Source of the DNA: Eleginops maclovinus
Taxonomy: Eukaryota; Chordata; Actinopteri; Perciformes; Eleginopidae
Length of the DNA stretch: 64,000 bases
Assembly (NCBI RefSeq): GCF_036324505.1
Contig: NC_086370.1
Span: 23,783,565-23,847,564, forward strand
Direction of reading: 5' to 3'
The notes under the pieces are model-generated. The model worked only from the letters and a program-made list of their open reading frames with translations, made no database searches and was not told the DNA's origin. Positions within the stretch are counted from its first letter, which is position 1; each line of letters opens with the position of its first letter. Below are positions 50,085-61,663 of the stretch, one piece after another. A program made the translations under genes and the position numbers.

Positions 50085-51258
50085 TATACATACAGGGTTT
50101 AAATTGGGGCGGAGCGCTCCGGAGCGCAGCTCCGCCTCCTCACCTCGGACGGACCGGCAAACGGAGCTCCGCCGGTCCGTGCTCCGCCTGCTCCAGTGAT
50201 CATATTTTAAAAGATTTTTTTTTTTTAATGTGATTAAATTAATTTTTCAAGTCTTCTAAAAAATATTAAAATTGTAAGGAAGGTTTGTCAATAATAACGC
50301 TGAAAATAAAAGCAAGTTTAGGTGAATTACAGCACTGTGCAGAGCCATGACATCACAGCATTATTCAATCCAGCCAGTCAGTGCAACATGCGAGATTTTT
50401 GGTGGTAATGCACCATTCACGTTAGTTTGCCAACCGCCATAAAACCCAAAAATAAGAAGAAGAACATGCGAGATGTCATTCTGAGTGAAACCAGTTTGCA
50501 GTTGGTCGCTGTCTGTGCTGTATCTTCGTGCTATGAATTTGCAAATACATTATCAACATAGGAACAATTCTTTAGCAAGACAGGGGTAAGTTGTGCTTCT
50601 TTCGTGTATTTTAGCTTCTCAGGCAATGAATGTCCTTTTGTATCATTAACAGACGTCTCTCAGTCGAGAAATAAAAATCACCCTCAAGTTCGTATTTCAG
50701 GCTGTATTTCTGTCAGATTGTTCATTTACCAAGTTAGTTATTCTGTGGGTTCTAGCCTGCTAGTTAAATATCACATCAGAATGTTTTAAAAAAGAAAGAG
50801 TTGGCTAACTGATTGAGCGAATGCCTGCTGCAACGTTGCTTTGCGTATGGAAACGTCTCTCTTGCTAGTGAGACAACCACCAGCCTGGATAGCGTGCTCG
50901 ACTCCCAATCCTATGAGTTTGGCCAAAGTTATGAGGTCGCTAAACTTCGTTATTCGTTACAAATTAGTTATTTCTAATGGAAAGGATGAGTGGTAACCTA
51001 CTTCAGCACACATGGTAAATGGCAGTGTTGGTAGGGTAGGCTTTTGAAAGACTTATTGTTGCTTCGCTTGTTACAGTAATAACATCAGATGGATTCAGTG
51101 CCACAATGTCTTTAGGTAGCTCGATTCTTTTTCATTCTGTACTGTAGCTCATGTTGATTTTAACTACATTCAAGTTTGTGAGCCTGTGCATAGTGGACCA
51201 CCCCCACATACATTGGTATTTAACTTGATTTTTCTGTTCAGACGCTGTAACTCTGACA

Positions 51259-53945
51259 ATGAAGCGGACACTGAGGGACTTTTTCAGTGGGTATGTTGAG
51301 GTCATTTTGGCAACAAAAAAAACAACAACAACAACAAAAAACCCAGCCATATTTAATACAGTGTTTAGAATTGGTAACCATCATATTTTATGCATTTAAC
51401 AGTACCACTGTCAGGAGCAGCAAAGGAGTAAGTGCAGGCCCAGCTACAGACCCCTCCAGAACCAGAGCAGGTCCAGCTACAGACCCCTCCAGAACCAGAG
51501 CAGGTCCAGCTACAGACCCTTCCAGCAGCAGCAGCACCAGTGCAGGCCCAGTTACAGACCTCTCCAGAACCAGAGCAGGTCCAGCTACTGACCCCTCCAG
51601 CAGCAGCTCCAGAGCAGGCCCAGTTACAGACCTCTCCAGAACCAGAGCAGGTCCAGCTACAGCTCGCCCCTCCAGCAGCAGCACCAGAGCAGACCCAGCT
51701 ACAGCTGGCCCCTCCAGCAGCAGCACCAGTCCAGGCCCAGCTATAGACCTCTCCAGCACCAGAGCAGGCCAAGCTACAGACCCCCTCCAGCAGCAGCAGC
51801 ACCAGTCCAGGCCCAGTTACAGACCCCTCCAGCAAAAGAGCAGGCCCAGCTACAGACCCCTCCAGCAGCAGCAGCACCAGTCCAGGCCCAGTTACAGACC
51901 TCTCCAGAACCAGAGCAGGCCCAGCTACAGACCCCTCCAGCAGCAGAGCAGGCCCAGCTACAGACCCCTCCAGCAGCAATTTGCCAATATGCTGGAATTT
52001 AAAACAATATGAACACTTCAAGACCAAATTCCCTTTCATATATGTTTCAAATAAAGCCCTAGGATGTGAGGTTTGTAGGGATGCAGCTTCAGCAGGAGTT
52101 TTTAAGTCAGGACCCATAAGGCATTCCTTTTCTTCTGAATGGCAAAATGCCAGAGTAACTCCTTATGGAAACACAAAAGATAAGCAAATGAAATCATTGA
52201 GAAAAAAACTACATGACCACAAAACCTCCCACAGTCACAAGCTAGCTCTGTCAGTTTATCAGAAAACACCTGAGGCTTCATTAGAAAAGTTGAGCACAAC
52301 TGAAAAGGTCTTCAGAACGGCATATTATATTGCCAAAAATAACCGACCGTTTACAGATCACCCGGGCCTCATAGACTTACAAACACTCAATGGGCTCAAC
52401 ATGGGCAGAGTCCTCCACAGTAATGTGGTATGCACTGACATTGTTCATTTTATTGCTGAAGAGATGAAGAAATCCCTAATGTCCAGTATCAGGCGTACAA
52501 AGCCCAAGGTGTCTATCCTGATGGATGAAAGCACTACAGTGAGTAAGAAATCCTGTCTTGTTATATACTTACGAGCATCTGTGGCAAATGCAGACCCACT
52601 TACATTTTTCTTAAATGTCATTGAGCTGGAAAAAACTACAGCAGATGGCATTACTGATGCATTGATCCAGTGCCTCGTGGACAATGGACTAGATGATGAC
52701 TTTCTGAAGGACTGTTTTGTTGGATTTTGCTCAGATGGGGCATCAGTGATGCTGGGTAAAAAGGCAGGCGTATATGCAAAACTCAAAGCAAAATACCCTG
52801 ACATTGTGGGATGGCACTGTCTCAATCATAGGTTGGAACTCTCAGTTGGTGATGCAGTAAAGTGCTGTGTTGAGACTAACCACTTTACAAGCTTCCTCGA
52901 CAAATTGTACAGTCTTTACAGCCAATCACCCAAAAACATCAGAGAACTTAACAGTGCTGCAGCATCAGTGGGAACACAATTGCGGAGGATAGGTCGGGTT
53001 TTAGGTGTGAGGTGGGTAGCTTCCTCCTACAGAACTGTTGAGGCTGTGTGGAACATGTATAGTGCCCTGCACAAGCACTTCACAAGTGCTAGTCAAGATT
53101 CGGCTAGAACCTCTTTAGAGAGGTGTATGTATGAAGGCCTGGGAGATAAACTGTCATCTGCAGACTTCATTAAAAATCTTGGACTTATGTATGATGCTTT
53201 GGAGGAACTAAAAGATGTATCAGAAGCATTACAAAGCAGAGACATCCGTCTCTCTGAAGCGATGAAAAAAATAAAAAGACAGGCTGAGATTTTTTCAGCA
53301 ATGGGGGAGGAAAAAGGGGCATACTATAAACTTGCTTGTCAGGGTGTTGAAGAAGGTGTTTTCAAAGGGGTGCCAGTGAGAACAGGTGAGAGGCAAACAA
53401 TGATTCCACCTCAGAAATTCTTTCACACTTTGAGCAATAGCATGCTGTCCAGGATGGTCACAGAGGGTGAACTAGAACTTTATGAGCTGCTGAATATTCT
53501 TAATCCCGAAACCTGGCCAACTCCAGTGCCAGTCTTATTTGGAGAGGCCGAATTAAGGCTGCTTTGTACCCGTCTTAAAATCCACTTCTCAAATGTCAAG
53601 CAAGATTTCAGAGACCTTAAGGACAGTGGCTTGCCACTGAAAGGAGGACTGATACAGTTGAAACATGCAGGAGACACACTGGCCGTCAGTACTGCAGAGT
53701 GTGAAAGAGGGTTCTCCCTAATGAACAACATCATTTCACCCATTCGCAATCAACTAAAAGTTGAGAATTTGTCATATTTAATGTTCATTAACTTAGTGGG
53801 CCCACCACTGGAGTTGTGGAACCCCACTAAATACGTTAAAAAGTGGGTTATGACCCGGCGGTCTGCAGACCATATGTCTTGTAAAGTGAGGCATGAAAGC
53901 CACCACAAGCTTGACATGAGTGCCATTTGGAATGTCATGAATTGA
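51259..53945 (+). CDS. hAT transposase (KIAA1586/ZBED-like), nearly intact
   Basis: The model has a small first exon 51259-51290 (MKRTLRDFFS), an intron with GT/AG ends, then exon 51403-53945. The first 190 residues of exon 2 are a Ser/Thr/Pro-rich coding VNTR. Then comes a TTF/BED-type zinc-binding region (ALGCEVCRDAASAG with later histidines). The catalytic core has VSILMDESTT (first Asp), FVGFCSDGASVMLGKKAGVY (second Asp) and GWHCLNHRLELSVGDA. The hATC region has STAECERGFSLMNNI with the catalytic Glu. The frame shifts by one base at the five-C run 51781-51785; other repeats of the unit have four C there. After that point the frame is open to the TGA. Translation could alternatively begin downstream of the VNTR. 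Confidence 0.85.
51436..51978 (+). repeat. Coding VNTR in the hAT transposase
   Basis: Irregular tandem repeat with units of about 33 bases based on CCAGCTACAGACCCCTCCAG, alternating with CAGCAGCAGCACCAG blocks. In the transposase frame it encodes variants of AGPATDPSRTR and SSSSSTSPGPVTD. It holds the single extra C that breaks the frame. Confidence 0.85.
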
Positions 53946-54266
53946 AGGTGCACTGTGTAGGATGGTGGCCACAGTATGTATTGCAACTAAACTGCTCATT
54001 AAAACTGCTGCCTATTGTCAAACAAAATGACTAGTCAAAGGACAAATGGGTTATGTTATTGTTGTGATATGTGCATATGAGATAAATAACTAATAAAGAA
54101 CACAATGTGAATTAACGGTGTGTTAGTAGCAGTGTATTCATATAGTAGAAATGTTTCGCGACATTGACCACTGCGAGTGAAGGGCTCCCCCACTTTACAA
54201 AAGCCAATTTAAACACTGTATACATATATATTCAAACAGTAGCTGAACATGTTGAAGAATCCTGAC

Positions 54267-54440
54267 CTGAGAGTCTCCAGAGTACAGAGTGGACTCTCCA
54301 GTCCAGCAGACAGCAGCTTCACTCCTGAATCCTGCAGGTCGTTGTTCCTCAGGTCCAGCTCTCTCAGACTAGAGGACTGGGAGCTGAGGACTGAGGACAG
54401 AGCTGCACAGCTTCTCTCTGACAGCTTACAGTCACTCAGT
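54267..54440 (-). CDS. NLR LRR exon, copy B (174 bp)
   Basis: Same length, phase and nearly the same sequence as copies A and C. It differs visibly in SDCKLSERS, where the others have SDCNLSERS. It starts 49 bases beyond the end of the hAT element. Confidence 0.9.
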
Positions 54441-54683
54441 CTGAAGGAACAACATAGAAATGAAAACCTCTCATTTCACCTTTGCATTTATTTAAAGATC
54501 TAACTTAATGTTCACAAAACCACATACAGGAGAGAAAAGGGAGACCCTCGGTCTGTGCATTTATTACGTGATCCTCTGAACGCCGTTATTTCAGCTGAGC
54601 GAGATCATTGAGAGTAATAGATGGATTTAAAGCAAATATAGAAGATGTGTGCAAACATTTAAAGTGAATCAGGTGAGTTTTCG

Positions 54684-55212
54684 GGCGGCCCTGGACTAAA
54701 GAGCTGTTTAGTCCACTAATAGTCGTCACTTCAGGAGATTAGTCGACCGATCGTTTCCCGTAGCTGATATATTCTGATTCATTCAATAAAAAAGAAGCAA
54801 ATGTTTCTTCTTCTCCCAAAATGGTTTCAGTTTCAAAGGCTGATCAGTAATGCTGTTATAACAGCATGGTACGTTGTGCTTCACAGGAACTATAAAGTGA
54901 AGCTGTAATAATTAACCGCTGAAATATAACTTCAGTTGGACATGTCAGCTTGTGGGGCTCGTCCCTTACTCGCTCAGAAGGATCCCACACTTTGGATATC
55001 CTGCCCGACAAAATGACTCAAGGACCAGGCACAGCTCTGAATGCAGTCTGAGGGGGTTTCCGGCTGACTCGTCTGAGCACATCCAGCGCGCAGATGGACC
55101 TTTTTTTGTTCCTCTTTCTTTTAGACTAATCTGCTAGTGAAAAGTTAGTCAACGAATATATTTTACACTGACTAACGATTAGTCGACTAATGGGGGGGGG
55201 GCAGCCCTAGTG
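54684..55212. mobile_element. hAT-like MITE, copy 2
   Basis: Near-identical to the copy at 48815-49345 and at the same distance from its LRR exon. It was therefore duplicated together with the exon and did not insert twice. Confidence 0.65.
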
Positions 55213-55382
55213 ATTATATCACATGTGTTCCTGGGCAAAACAGAACTACAGTAAAGTATGTTATATTATGTTCTATAGGGTTTAAAAACGGACCAAACAT
55301 CATCAACCCTCCCCTCGGGAACAGCAGCCCATCATATACATATATATTCAATCAGTAGCTGAACATGTTGAAGAATCCTGAC

Positions 55383-55556
55383 CTGAGAGTCTCCAGAGTA
55401 CAGAGTGGACTCTCCAGTCCAGCAGACAGCAGCTTCACTCCTGAATCCTGCAGGTCGTTGTTCCTCAGGTCCAGCTCTCTCAGACTAGAGGACTGGGAGC
55501 TGAGGACTGAGGACAGAGCTGCACAGCTTCTCTCTGACAGGTTACAGTCACTCAGT
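55383..55556 (-). CDS. NLR LRR exon, copy C (174 bp)
   Basis: A standard 174-bp fish NLR LRR exon, phase 2 to 2. It encodes [20 protein letters not shown] then [20 protein letters not shown] and [15 protein letters not shown]. This is the copy next to the NACHT exon. It is nearly identical to the copies at 54267 and 48398. Confidence 0.9.
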
Positions 55557-55643
55557 CTGAAGAAGAGAACACAAGCAATACATTGGACAACCTCGTAGAT
55601 TATTTGATACTTGATGTATGAGTCTGACTCTTCCTGTACTCAC

Positions 55644-57447
55644 AGAGCCTTCCTGGAGGCTTTGACCACTGGCAGCAGCCTCAGGAGAGCCTCCTCTGAA
55701 GCAGAGTATTTCTTCAGGTCAAACACGTCCAGATCTTCTCCTGATGACAGTAAGATGAAGACCAGAGCTGACCACTGAGCAGGAGACAGATCATCTGTGG
55801 AGAGACGTCCTGAACTCAGGGACTGTTGGATCTGCTCCACCAGAGAACGATCCTTCAGTTCATTCAGACAGTGGAACAGGTTGATGCTCCTCTCTGGAGA
55901 CAGATCCTCATCCATCTTCTTCTTGATGTACTGGACTGTTTCCTGATTGGTCTCTGAACTACTTCCTGTTTCTGTCAGCAGGCCTCGTAGGAGTTTCTGA
56001 TTGGTCTGCAGTGAAAGACCCAGGAGGAAGCGGAGGAACAAGTCCAGGTGTCCGTTTGGACTCTGTAAGGCCTGGTCCACAGCTCTCTGGTAGAGATGTG
56101 TTAGTTTGGGTTTGGCTCTGAAGACTTTAGGCAGCCTGGAGGTTGTTGGTTCTTCTGACAGCAGGTTGACTCCAGACTTGATGAAGGTCAGATGGACATG
56201 AAGAGCAGCCAGAAACTCCTGAAGGCTCAGATGGACGAAGCAGAACACCTGGTCCTGGTACAGTCCTCTCTCCTCTCTAAAGACCTGTGTGAACACTCCT
56301 GAGTACACTGAGGCTGCTCTGATATCGATGCCACACTCTGTCAGGTCGGACTCATAGAAGATCAGGTGGCCTTTCTGCAGCTGCTCAAAAGCCAGTTTTC
56401 CCAGAGACTCCATCATCTCCCTGCTCTCTGGACTCCAGTGTGGATCTGTCTCAGCTCCTCCATCATACTTGATGTTCTTCACTTTGGACTGAACCACCAG
56501 GAAGTGGATGTACATCTCAGTCAGGGTCTTGGGCAGCTCTCCTCCCTCTCTGGTCTTCAGCACCTCCTCCAGAACTGTAGCAGAGATCCAGCAGAAGACT
56601 GGGATGTGGCACATGATGTGGAGGCTTCGTGAGGTCTTGATGTGGGAGATGATGGTGCCGGCCTGCTCCTGATCTCTGAACCTCTTCCTGAAGTACTCCT
56701 CCTTCTGGGGGTCAGTGAACCCTCGGACCTCTGTCACCATGTCCACACACTCAGGAGGGATCTGATTGGCTGCTGCAGGTCGTGTGGTTATCCAGAGGCG
56801 AGCAGAGGGAAGCAGCTTCCCCCTGATGAGGTTTGTCAGCAGCACATCCACTGAGGTGGACTCTGTGACATCAGTCAGGACCTCAGTGTTGTGGAAGTCC
56901 AGAGGAAGTCGACACTCATCCAGACCGTCAAAGATGAACACAACCGGGAACTGATCAAAGCTGCAGATTCCTGCGTCTCTGGTTTCAGGGAAGAAGTGAT
57001 GAACAAGTCCCACCAAGCTGTACTGGTTCTCTCCCAGCACATTCAGCTCTCTGAAGGTGAATGGGAATGTGAACTGGATGTCCTGGTGGGCTTTGCCTTC
57101 AGCCCAGTCCAGAGTGAACTTCTGAGTTAGGACTGTTTTCCCAATGCCAGCCACTCCCTTTGTCAGCACTGCTCTGATTGGTGCATCTCTTCCAGGTGAG
57201 GCTTTAAAGAGCTCTTCTTGTCTGATGGGGGTTTCTGGTCTGTCTGGTTTCCTGGATGCTGTTTCAATCTGTCTGACCTCATGTTCCTCATTGACCTCTG
57301 CAGCCCCCCCCTCTGTGATGTAGAGCTCTGTGTAGATCTGGTTCAGAAGGGTTGGGTTTCCTGCTTTAGCAATGCCCTCAAACACACACTGGAACTTCTC
57401 CTTCAGGGAGGACTTGAGTTTACGCTGACAGACTCCAGAAGCACTTC
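55644..57447 (-). CDS. NLR FISNA-NACHT exon (1804 bp)
   Basis: Single large exon open throughout, as is usual in fish NLRs. The N-terminal part (KLKSSLKEKFQCVFEGIAKA) is the FISNA domain. The NACHT domain follows with Walker A GVAGIGKT about 100 residues in and Walker B VFIFDGLDECR about 70 residues later, then WITTRPAAA as the sensor-1 region. The winged-helix part includes FCFVHLSLQEFLAALHV. The end (SPAQWSALVFILLSSGEDLD) leads into the LRRs. Key ATP-binding residues are all present, so the domain itself looks functional even though the exon before it is out of phase. Confidence 0.93.
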
Positions 57448-57587
57448 CTGAATGAACACACAACAAAGCAGATCAATCAGTCAAAGGACTCCTTAAAGAA
57501 TGAGGATCTGAATATATGTTGTTCCATCTCTTGAGACTTTAGTGAACATTTATCCAGCTTGTTGAATCTTTATAGAAACCCTCTTAC

Positions 57588-57815
57588 TGCTCTGCAGACG
57601 CTCAGCCAGCTCCTCCTGCTTCATGCTCCTCAGGAGGTGCAGTGTGATGTTCAGAAATGCCTCTCTGCTGCTCCTCCTCTGCTCTTCATCCTCACCGTCC
57701 AACACCTCCTCATCCTCCTCTGACTCTCTAAGTATTCTGGGTAATCTGATCTCAGAGTCTTCTGGATCTTCTTCAGCTCGCTCTTCACAAAAGTGATGAT
57801 GTTGTCCTCCAGCAG
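57588..57815 (-). pseudogene. NLR leader exon 4, one base short
   Basis: The first half reads LLEDNIITFVKSELKKIQKT in the frame set by the upstream exon. The second half reads EDEEVLDGEDEEQRRSSREA and then FLNITLHLLRSMKQEELAER in the next frame, the one the NACHT exon requires. The switch lies at the purine run near 57714-57720, where the strand reads CAGAGGAGGATG. The exon is 228 nt; 229 would satisfy both neighbours. Read without correction, translation stops about 20 residues later, before the NACHT domain. Confidence 0.8.
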
Positions 57816-57968
57816 CTGGAACAGAAGATATGAACAACACAATCACACTGAGAGAGCTGAACATCAGATCCATGTTGGACAGACTGACAATAATCTGGTC
57901 TAAAGAGTTCATCATGGAGTTGACTGTGAACAGAACAGATGTAAAGTATCTGTAGTTCATGTACACAC

Positions 57969-58047
57969 CATAAAGATGGAGTCCATCTCCGTCTGATGCT
58001 GCTGGGCAGACTGCCCTCTGGGAACCTCTGAGCTCTGCTGGTCCTCT
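57969..58047 (-). CDS. NLR leader exon 3 (79 bp)
   Basis: Reads EDQQSSEVPRGQSAQQHQTE followed by MDSIFM, a stretch I know from many fish NLRC3-like proteins. It ends in phase 0 and joins directly to LLEDNIITFVK of the next exon. Confidence 0.75.
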
Positions 58048-58261
58048 CTGTGAGGAGTCATGAAGAAATAACTCACATTATGTTGCACCATAGACTTTAC
58101 ACACAAAGACACACACAGAGCAGTTAGTGAGAGATGTTCTGTCAGAATAAATCATCATGAAAACCAGATGCTAACAACACTGATGGACCACCAATTCTGG
58201 ATCTGACTGAGGATCAGAACAGCAAGCTCTCCAGTTTCTATCAACAGTTTGAAATACTTAC

Positions 58262-58375
58262 ACCGGGTCAGAAGAACGGCTTCCATCTTTGAAGTTAATC
58301 AGACGATCAAAAGACTGATCACTCTTCAGGGACACACAGCTGGGTTCAGGGGCCTCCTCTCTCTGCTGCTGGGAA
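58262..58375 (-). CDS. NLR leader exon 2 (114 bp)
   Basis: Encodes REEAPEPSCVSLKSDQSFDR followed by LINFKDGSRSSDP. Same length and phase as the exon at 58818-58931 and about 550 bases downstream of it, so the two are duplicates. Splice sites are intact. Confidence 0.75.
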
Positions 58376-58817
58376 CTGAGAGAAACTCTGAAGTTGACTT
58401 TATTTCAGTCAGAAAACTCATGTTGAAATGTGTATTTACAGCAGCATAAAGGTTGAGTTTTGATCGGCCTCATCGCTCCCCGGATATATTTACATAGACT
58501 ATGAAGAAGGATGATTAAATCACCCCCCATCTTTCCCTGCGTGGACCAAGAACCTGACCCTGGTGATCTGACAGATCTTCTATGTGGAGGCCTGGCACCG
58601 GCTGCCATATGGCCCTGTAAGCTCATCTGCTATGAGGGAAATAAACTGGTGAGACTACTTATGTGTAGGCCTGGGACCAGCGCCCAATAAAAGCTATGAC
58701 AGAGTGATATTTGATCAATGTGTTATCAGTGCAGTTTAAAGAGTCAACAGAAGTTGTGTTCTGCCATGATCCATCATATTTAAAACCAGATGCAAATCAT
58801 CAGCTTTAAATACTTAC

Positions 58818-58931
58818 AGCGGGTCATTGGAGGGACGGCCATCTCTGAAGTCCATCAGACGACCAATAGACCGACCACTCTTCAGGGACACACAGCTGGG
58901 TCCAGGAGACTCCTCTCTCTGCTGCTTGGAG
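58818..58931 (-). CDS. NLR leader exon 1 (114 bp)
   Basis: Encodes REESPGPSCVSLKSGRSIGR followed by LMDFRDGRPSNDP. This Ser/Pro/Arg-rich short repeat precedes the FISNA region in fish NLRC3-like genes. It has a good donor (CT|gtaagt) and acceptor. It is a tandem relative of the next exon and has the same length and phase, so exon duplication built this part. Confidence 0.75.
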
Positions 58932-61663
58932 CTGATAGAAAGACGGAAGAAAGCAAACATACATCTTTACTGAGGAGGCTGACAGAAACAGTAACGCGTT
59001 AGATTACTCGTTACTGAAAAGGTGGTCGGATCAGAGCAATGACAACACTGTTTGGAACTACTCTCTAGATCATCAGTTCCTTTTTAAAACACCTTCTTAT
59101 TGTTTGACCAGAGTAACATCTTGTCCTTGAGTTATTCATTAACAGATTATAGATGATCCTTCTCTCTCTGAGAGCCCTTTGACCCACAGAGGCCTCAATA
59201 AATATGGAATATGATCCTTCATCACATAAGAGAAGTATCAAAGTCCAAACTGCAGTCCAGAATCAGGGTTCAATCTGAATGTGTTTTATAGATGTACAGG
59301 TTTATTGTGAGTCAGTGTTCAGGAGAAAGAGCAGAGACAGGGAACAGTTAGTGAGAGTGGACATGTTGAAGGGTGAAGCAGTCTCAAACATCCTGTGAAG
59401 TGTTGAGTGTGATACCTTTTCATGTTGCTGATCACCTGCAGCCACCTGATGGAGACACACACACGGCTTCATTAGTACTTTAAGGTCCTTTATATTTGTT
59501 AGTGGTCAGGAAATCAAAGCTGTTTGTACCCTTTAAAGACAGTGAGCTGTAGCTTCAGATATGAGCTGTCAGATAAACGTTGTGCTGTCATTCTAAAGAC
59601 AGGAGGTGAACACATGAAGCAACAAAGAGCAGCTGTTTGAAACATCACAGACTGGAATCAAAGTCCCACTTACTCAGTTTCTGCTCATGAAGTCCATCAG
59701 CTGTGAGGACCAGGTCTGTGTAGAAGAAGAGCTTCCTGCTGATCTGACCCTGTGCTCCATCAGGAGTAAATCCTCTGCTTCTTCATCAGTCCTCTGTGTC
59801 AGTGTGATGAAGCAGTGTGAAGCTGCAGCCCTCACTTCAAACTGTATATGACTTTATATTGTAGATGTGAAAGATCAACCCACAGCCGCTCCCTGCTGCA
59901 CTCTGACCCAGAACAGATGGAGCTCCTCCTCACTGACAGCATCACCGTCTCTGTCTCCAACGTGTCCAACACTTCATGCATTTACTCAACTCCGAGTACT
60001 TCCATGTTGTGCTGCGTGATACTTGTACTCATCTCAGAGGTACATGTTGTACTTTCTACTGCACTTATCTGACAGCTGCGGTTACTGTACCAATGAGAGT
60101 CTCTGCACAGCTGTTCCTGATCTCTGATCAGTGAGGGCAGAATTTAGAGGACAAAGGGATACTTTTGAAGAAGCGGTCGGACATTTTTAAAAGTCGACAT
60201 TTAGACAGAAATGCTCAGTACATTTTCATTTGCTGCTGAAAAGTGATGAAGGGGGGATAGAGACTTATCCCGCAGCTCACAGCCAAGGTGCGGCAGCAGC
60301 TCGAGCTGAACGTGGGACAGAGTGCGGGGTTAGGGGGTGTGGTCATGGCAGGTTCTGGAGGGGTAGCAACGGGAGCAATTGCACCCGGCCGGTCTGGAGG
60401 GGGGCCCCAAAAAAAAAAAAAATTAAGATTTCTCTCCGATCCTGCATTCAGTGTATTGCGAGTGTGTGTGTGTGTGTGTGTGGGGGGGGGGGGGGGGTTG
60501 CGCGCGATGTTGCTCCCCGGCCCAGAATAGTGCAGGACCGGCCCTGGGTGTGGTTGTTAGCATCTGGTGCTAGCTGTGCTAACGGATGTAAAAAGGGAGA
60601 GGCTCTGATAGCTACAGCTCAGGTTAGGTGAAGGACTCTGAGTGTTTAGTTCACTTTCAGTTCATCTCAGTGGGTCTCGAACGTTTGGATCAGCATGTAT
60701 GTAAAGAAGTATTTCCACAGCTTTCTGATAGGTAGGAGAATAAACAGGGAATGACTCCAATGTATCTGTAGCAGTTAACCACATAGTTTAAAACGGGAGG
60801 GATTCTAAAACATGCATCAATACAAAACATTTAGCTAGGTAAAATAAGATCAACTTTAAAACGTGCTGAAAGCTAAAACTAGTCTTTACTGACGCTTCCC
60901 AGGAGGGGGAGAGGGGGGAGAGAGGGAGGCTCTGACACAGACACCGATAAATGAACAACACAAATAAAACAAGTTCCATTTATTTGTTCTGAGAGTCTTT
61001 CTGAAATGTCTGAAGATGCTTTTGTTATTTTTGAGTTCATAAACCTTCTTAATCTGAGTATCAGGAACATCTGTATTGCAGCTCAGTTGAAGAAGTGGAT
61101 AAATAATGGAAGTCAATGGTACAAATGTGTGAATGACTGTAGAAGTAGATAGCTGAAGGTAATAACAATGATAATGCTTAAAGTCTTTTAGAAAAGATAT
61201 AAATAGATAAAAAGTCCTGATTAAAAAGAATGAGATAAAGCAAAGTCATGAGTGAGTATAAAACAGATGGCTGGAGGTGGAAACAAATGGCCCTGTTATT
61301 TATATATAGTAGACATATTTATTTAATTCATTGGATTTTATTAAACTGAAGAATAAATATTAGAAATAAATAGATTTGATGAATAGAAAATAAAATGGTT
61401 TAAAATAATTACAAATAAAGCAATGAACAAGTAGAGAAACCAGAAAGCCAAAATTCAATAACAAATAGTAGAGATACATAAGAAGAAAATAAGAAGGTCA
61501 GAAACAAAAATCTAAAATGAATAAATGAATGGTTTAAAACACATTTCTAAAAGTGGTAAACAATTCAGCTAGAATATTGAATAAAATAGTAGAAATAATG
61601 AGCTAAAATAATATCTGATGAACAAAGTAAAGGAAGCTATATACATGAATAATATAATATATA
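58932..61663. other. 5' flank of the NLR gene and intergenic DNA
   Basis: Should contain the missing first NLR exon(s) and promoter. A possible donor (ATGAAAAG|gtatca) lies at about 59417, but its phase could not be fixed. A degenerate copy of the ACTT/AAGT element is at 59975-60090. AT-rich unique DNA fills 60650-61660. Confidence 0.4.

Larger units (their letters stand above)
50093..54218 (+). mobile_element. Full-length hAT transposon inserted in the NLR gene
   Basis: The left end is CAGGGTTTAAATTGG and the right end, read from the other strand, is CAGTGTTTAAATTGG (14 of 15 match). It is flanked by a perfect 8-bp duplication, TATACATA, at 50085-50092 and 54219-54226, the target-site length typical of hAT. 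Size is 4126 bp. It carries one transposase gene in the plus direction, opposite to the host NLR gene. The intact ends and duplication indicate a young insertion. Confidence 0.93.
54246..55327 (-). repeat. 1.08-kb segmental duplicate, unit B
   Basis: Counterpart of 48377-49456. The next repeat of the LRR exon (copy C) follows directly at 55366, preceded by the same CATATATATTCAA...CAGTAGC segment found before copy B. Confidence 0.9.
46746..58931 (-). pseudogene. NLRC3-like FISNA-NACHT-LRR-B30.2 gene with a one-base phase break
   Basis: Nucleotide-binding leucine-rich-repeat receptor of the large fish-specific NLR-C group, a presumed cytosolic immune sensor. Exons in order: 58931-58818, 58375-58262, 58047-57969, 57815-57588, 57447-55644, 55556-55383, 54440-54267, 48571-48398, 47488-47442 and 47317-46746. 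All phases fit except the fourth exon, which is one nucleotide short. Repaired, it would encode roughly 1160 residues plus a first exon I could not find. The gene is interrupted between LRR exons two and three by a 4.1-kb hAT element. Because everything but that one base is well preserved, this is either a young pseudogene, a segregating null allele, or a base-call error in a working gene. Confidence 0.75.

Noticed and set aside
51365..52117. 250-codon minus-strand frame opposite the hAT VNTR
   Set aside because: Antisense shadow of the coding repeat. The plus strand has the transposase.
56366..57130. Several short plus-strand frames opposite the NACHT exon
   Set aside because: Shadows of the NLR coding strand with no homology of their own.
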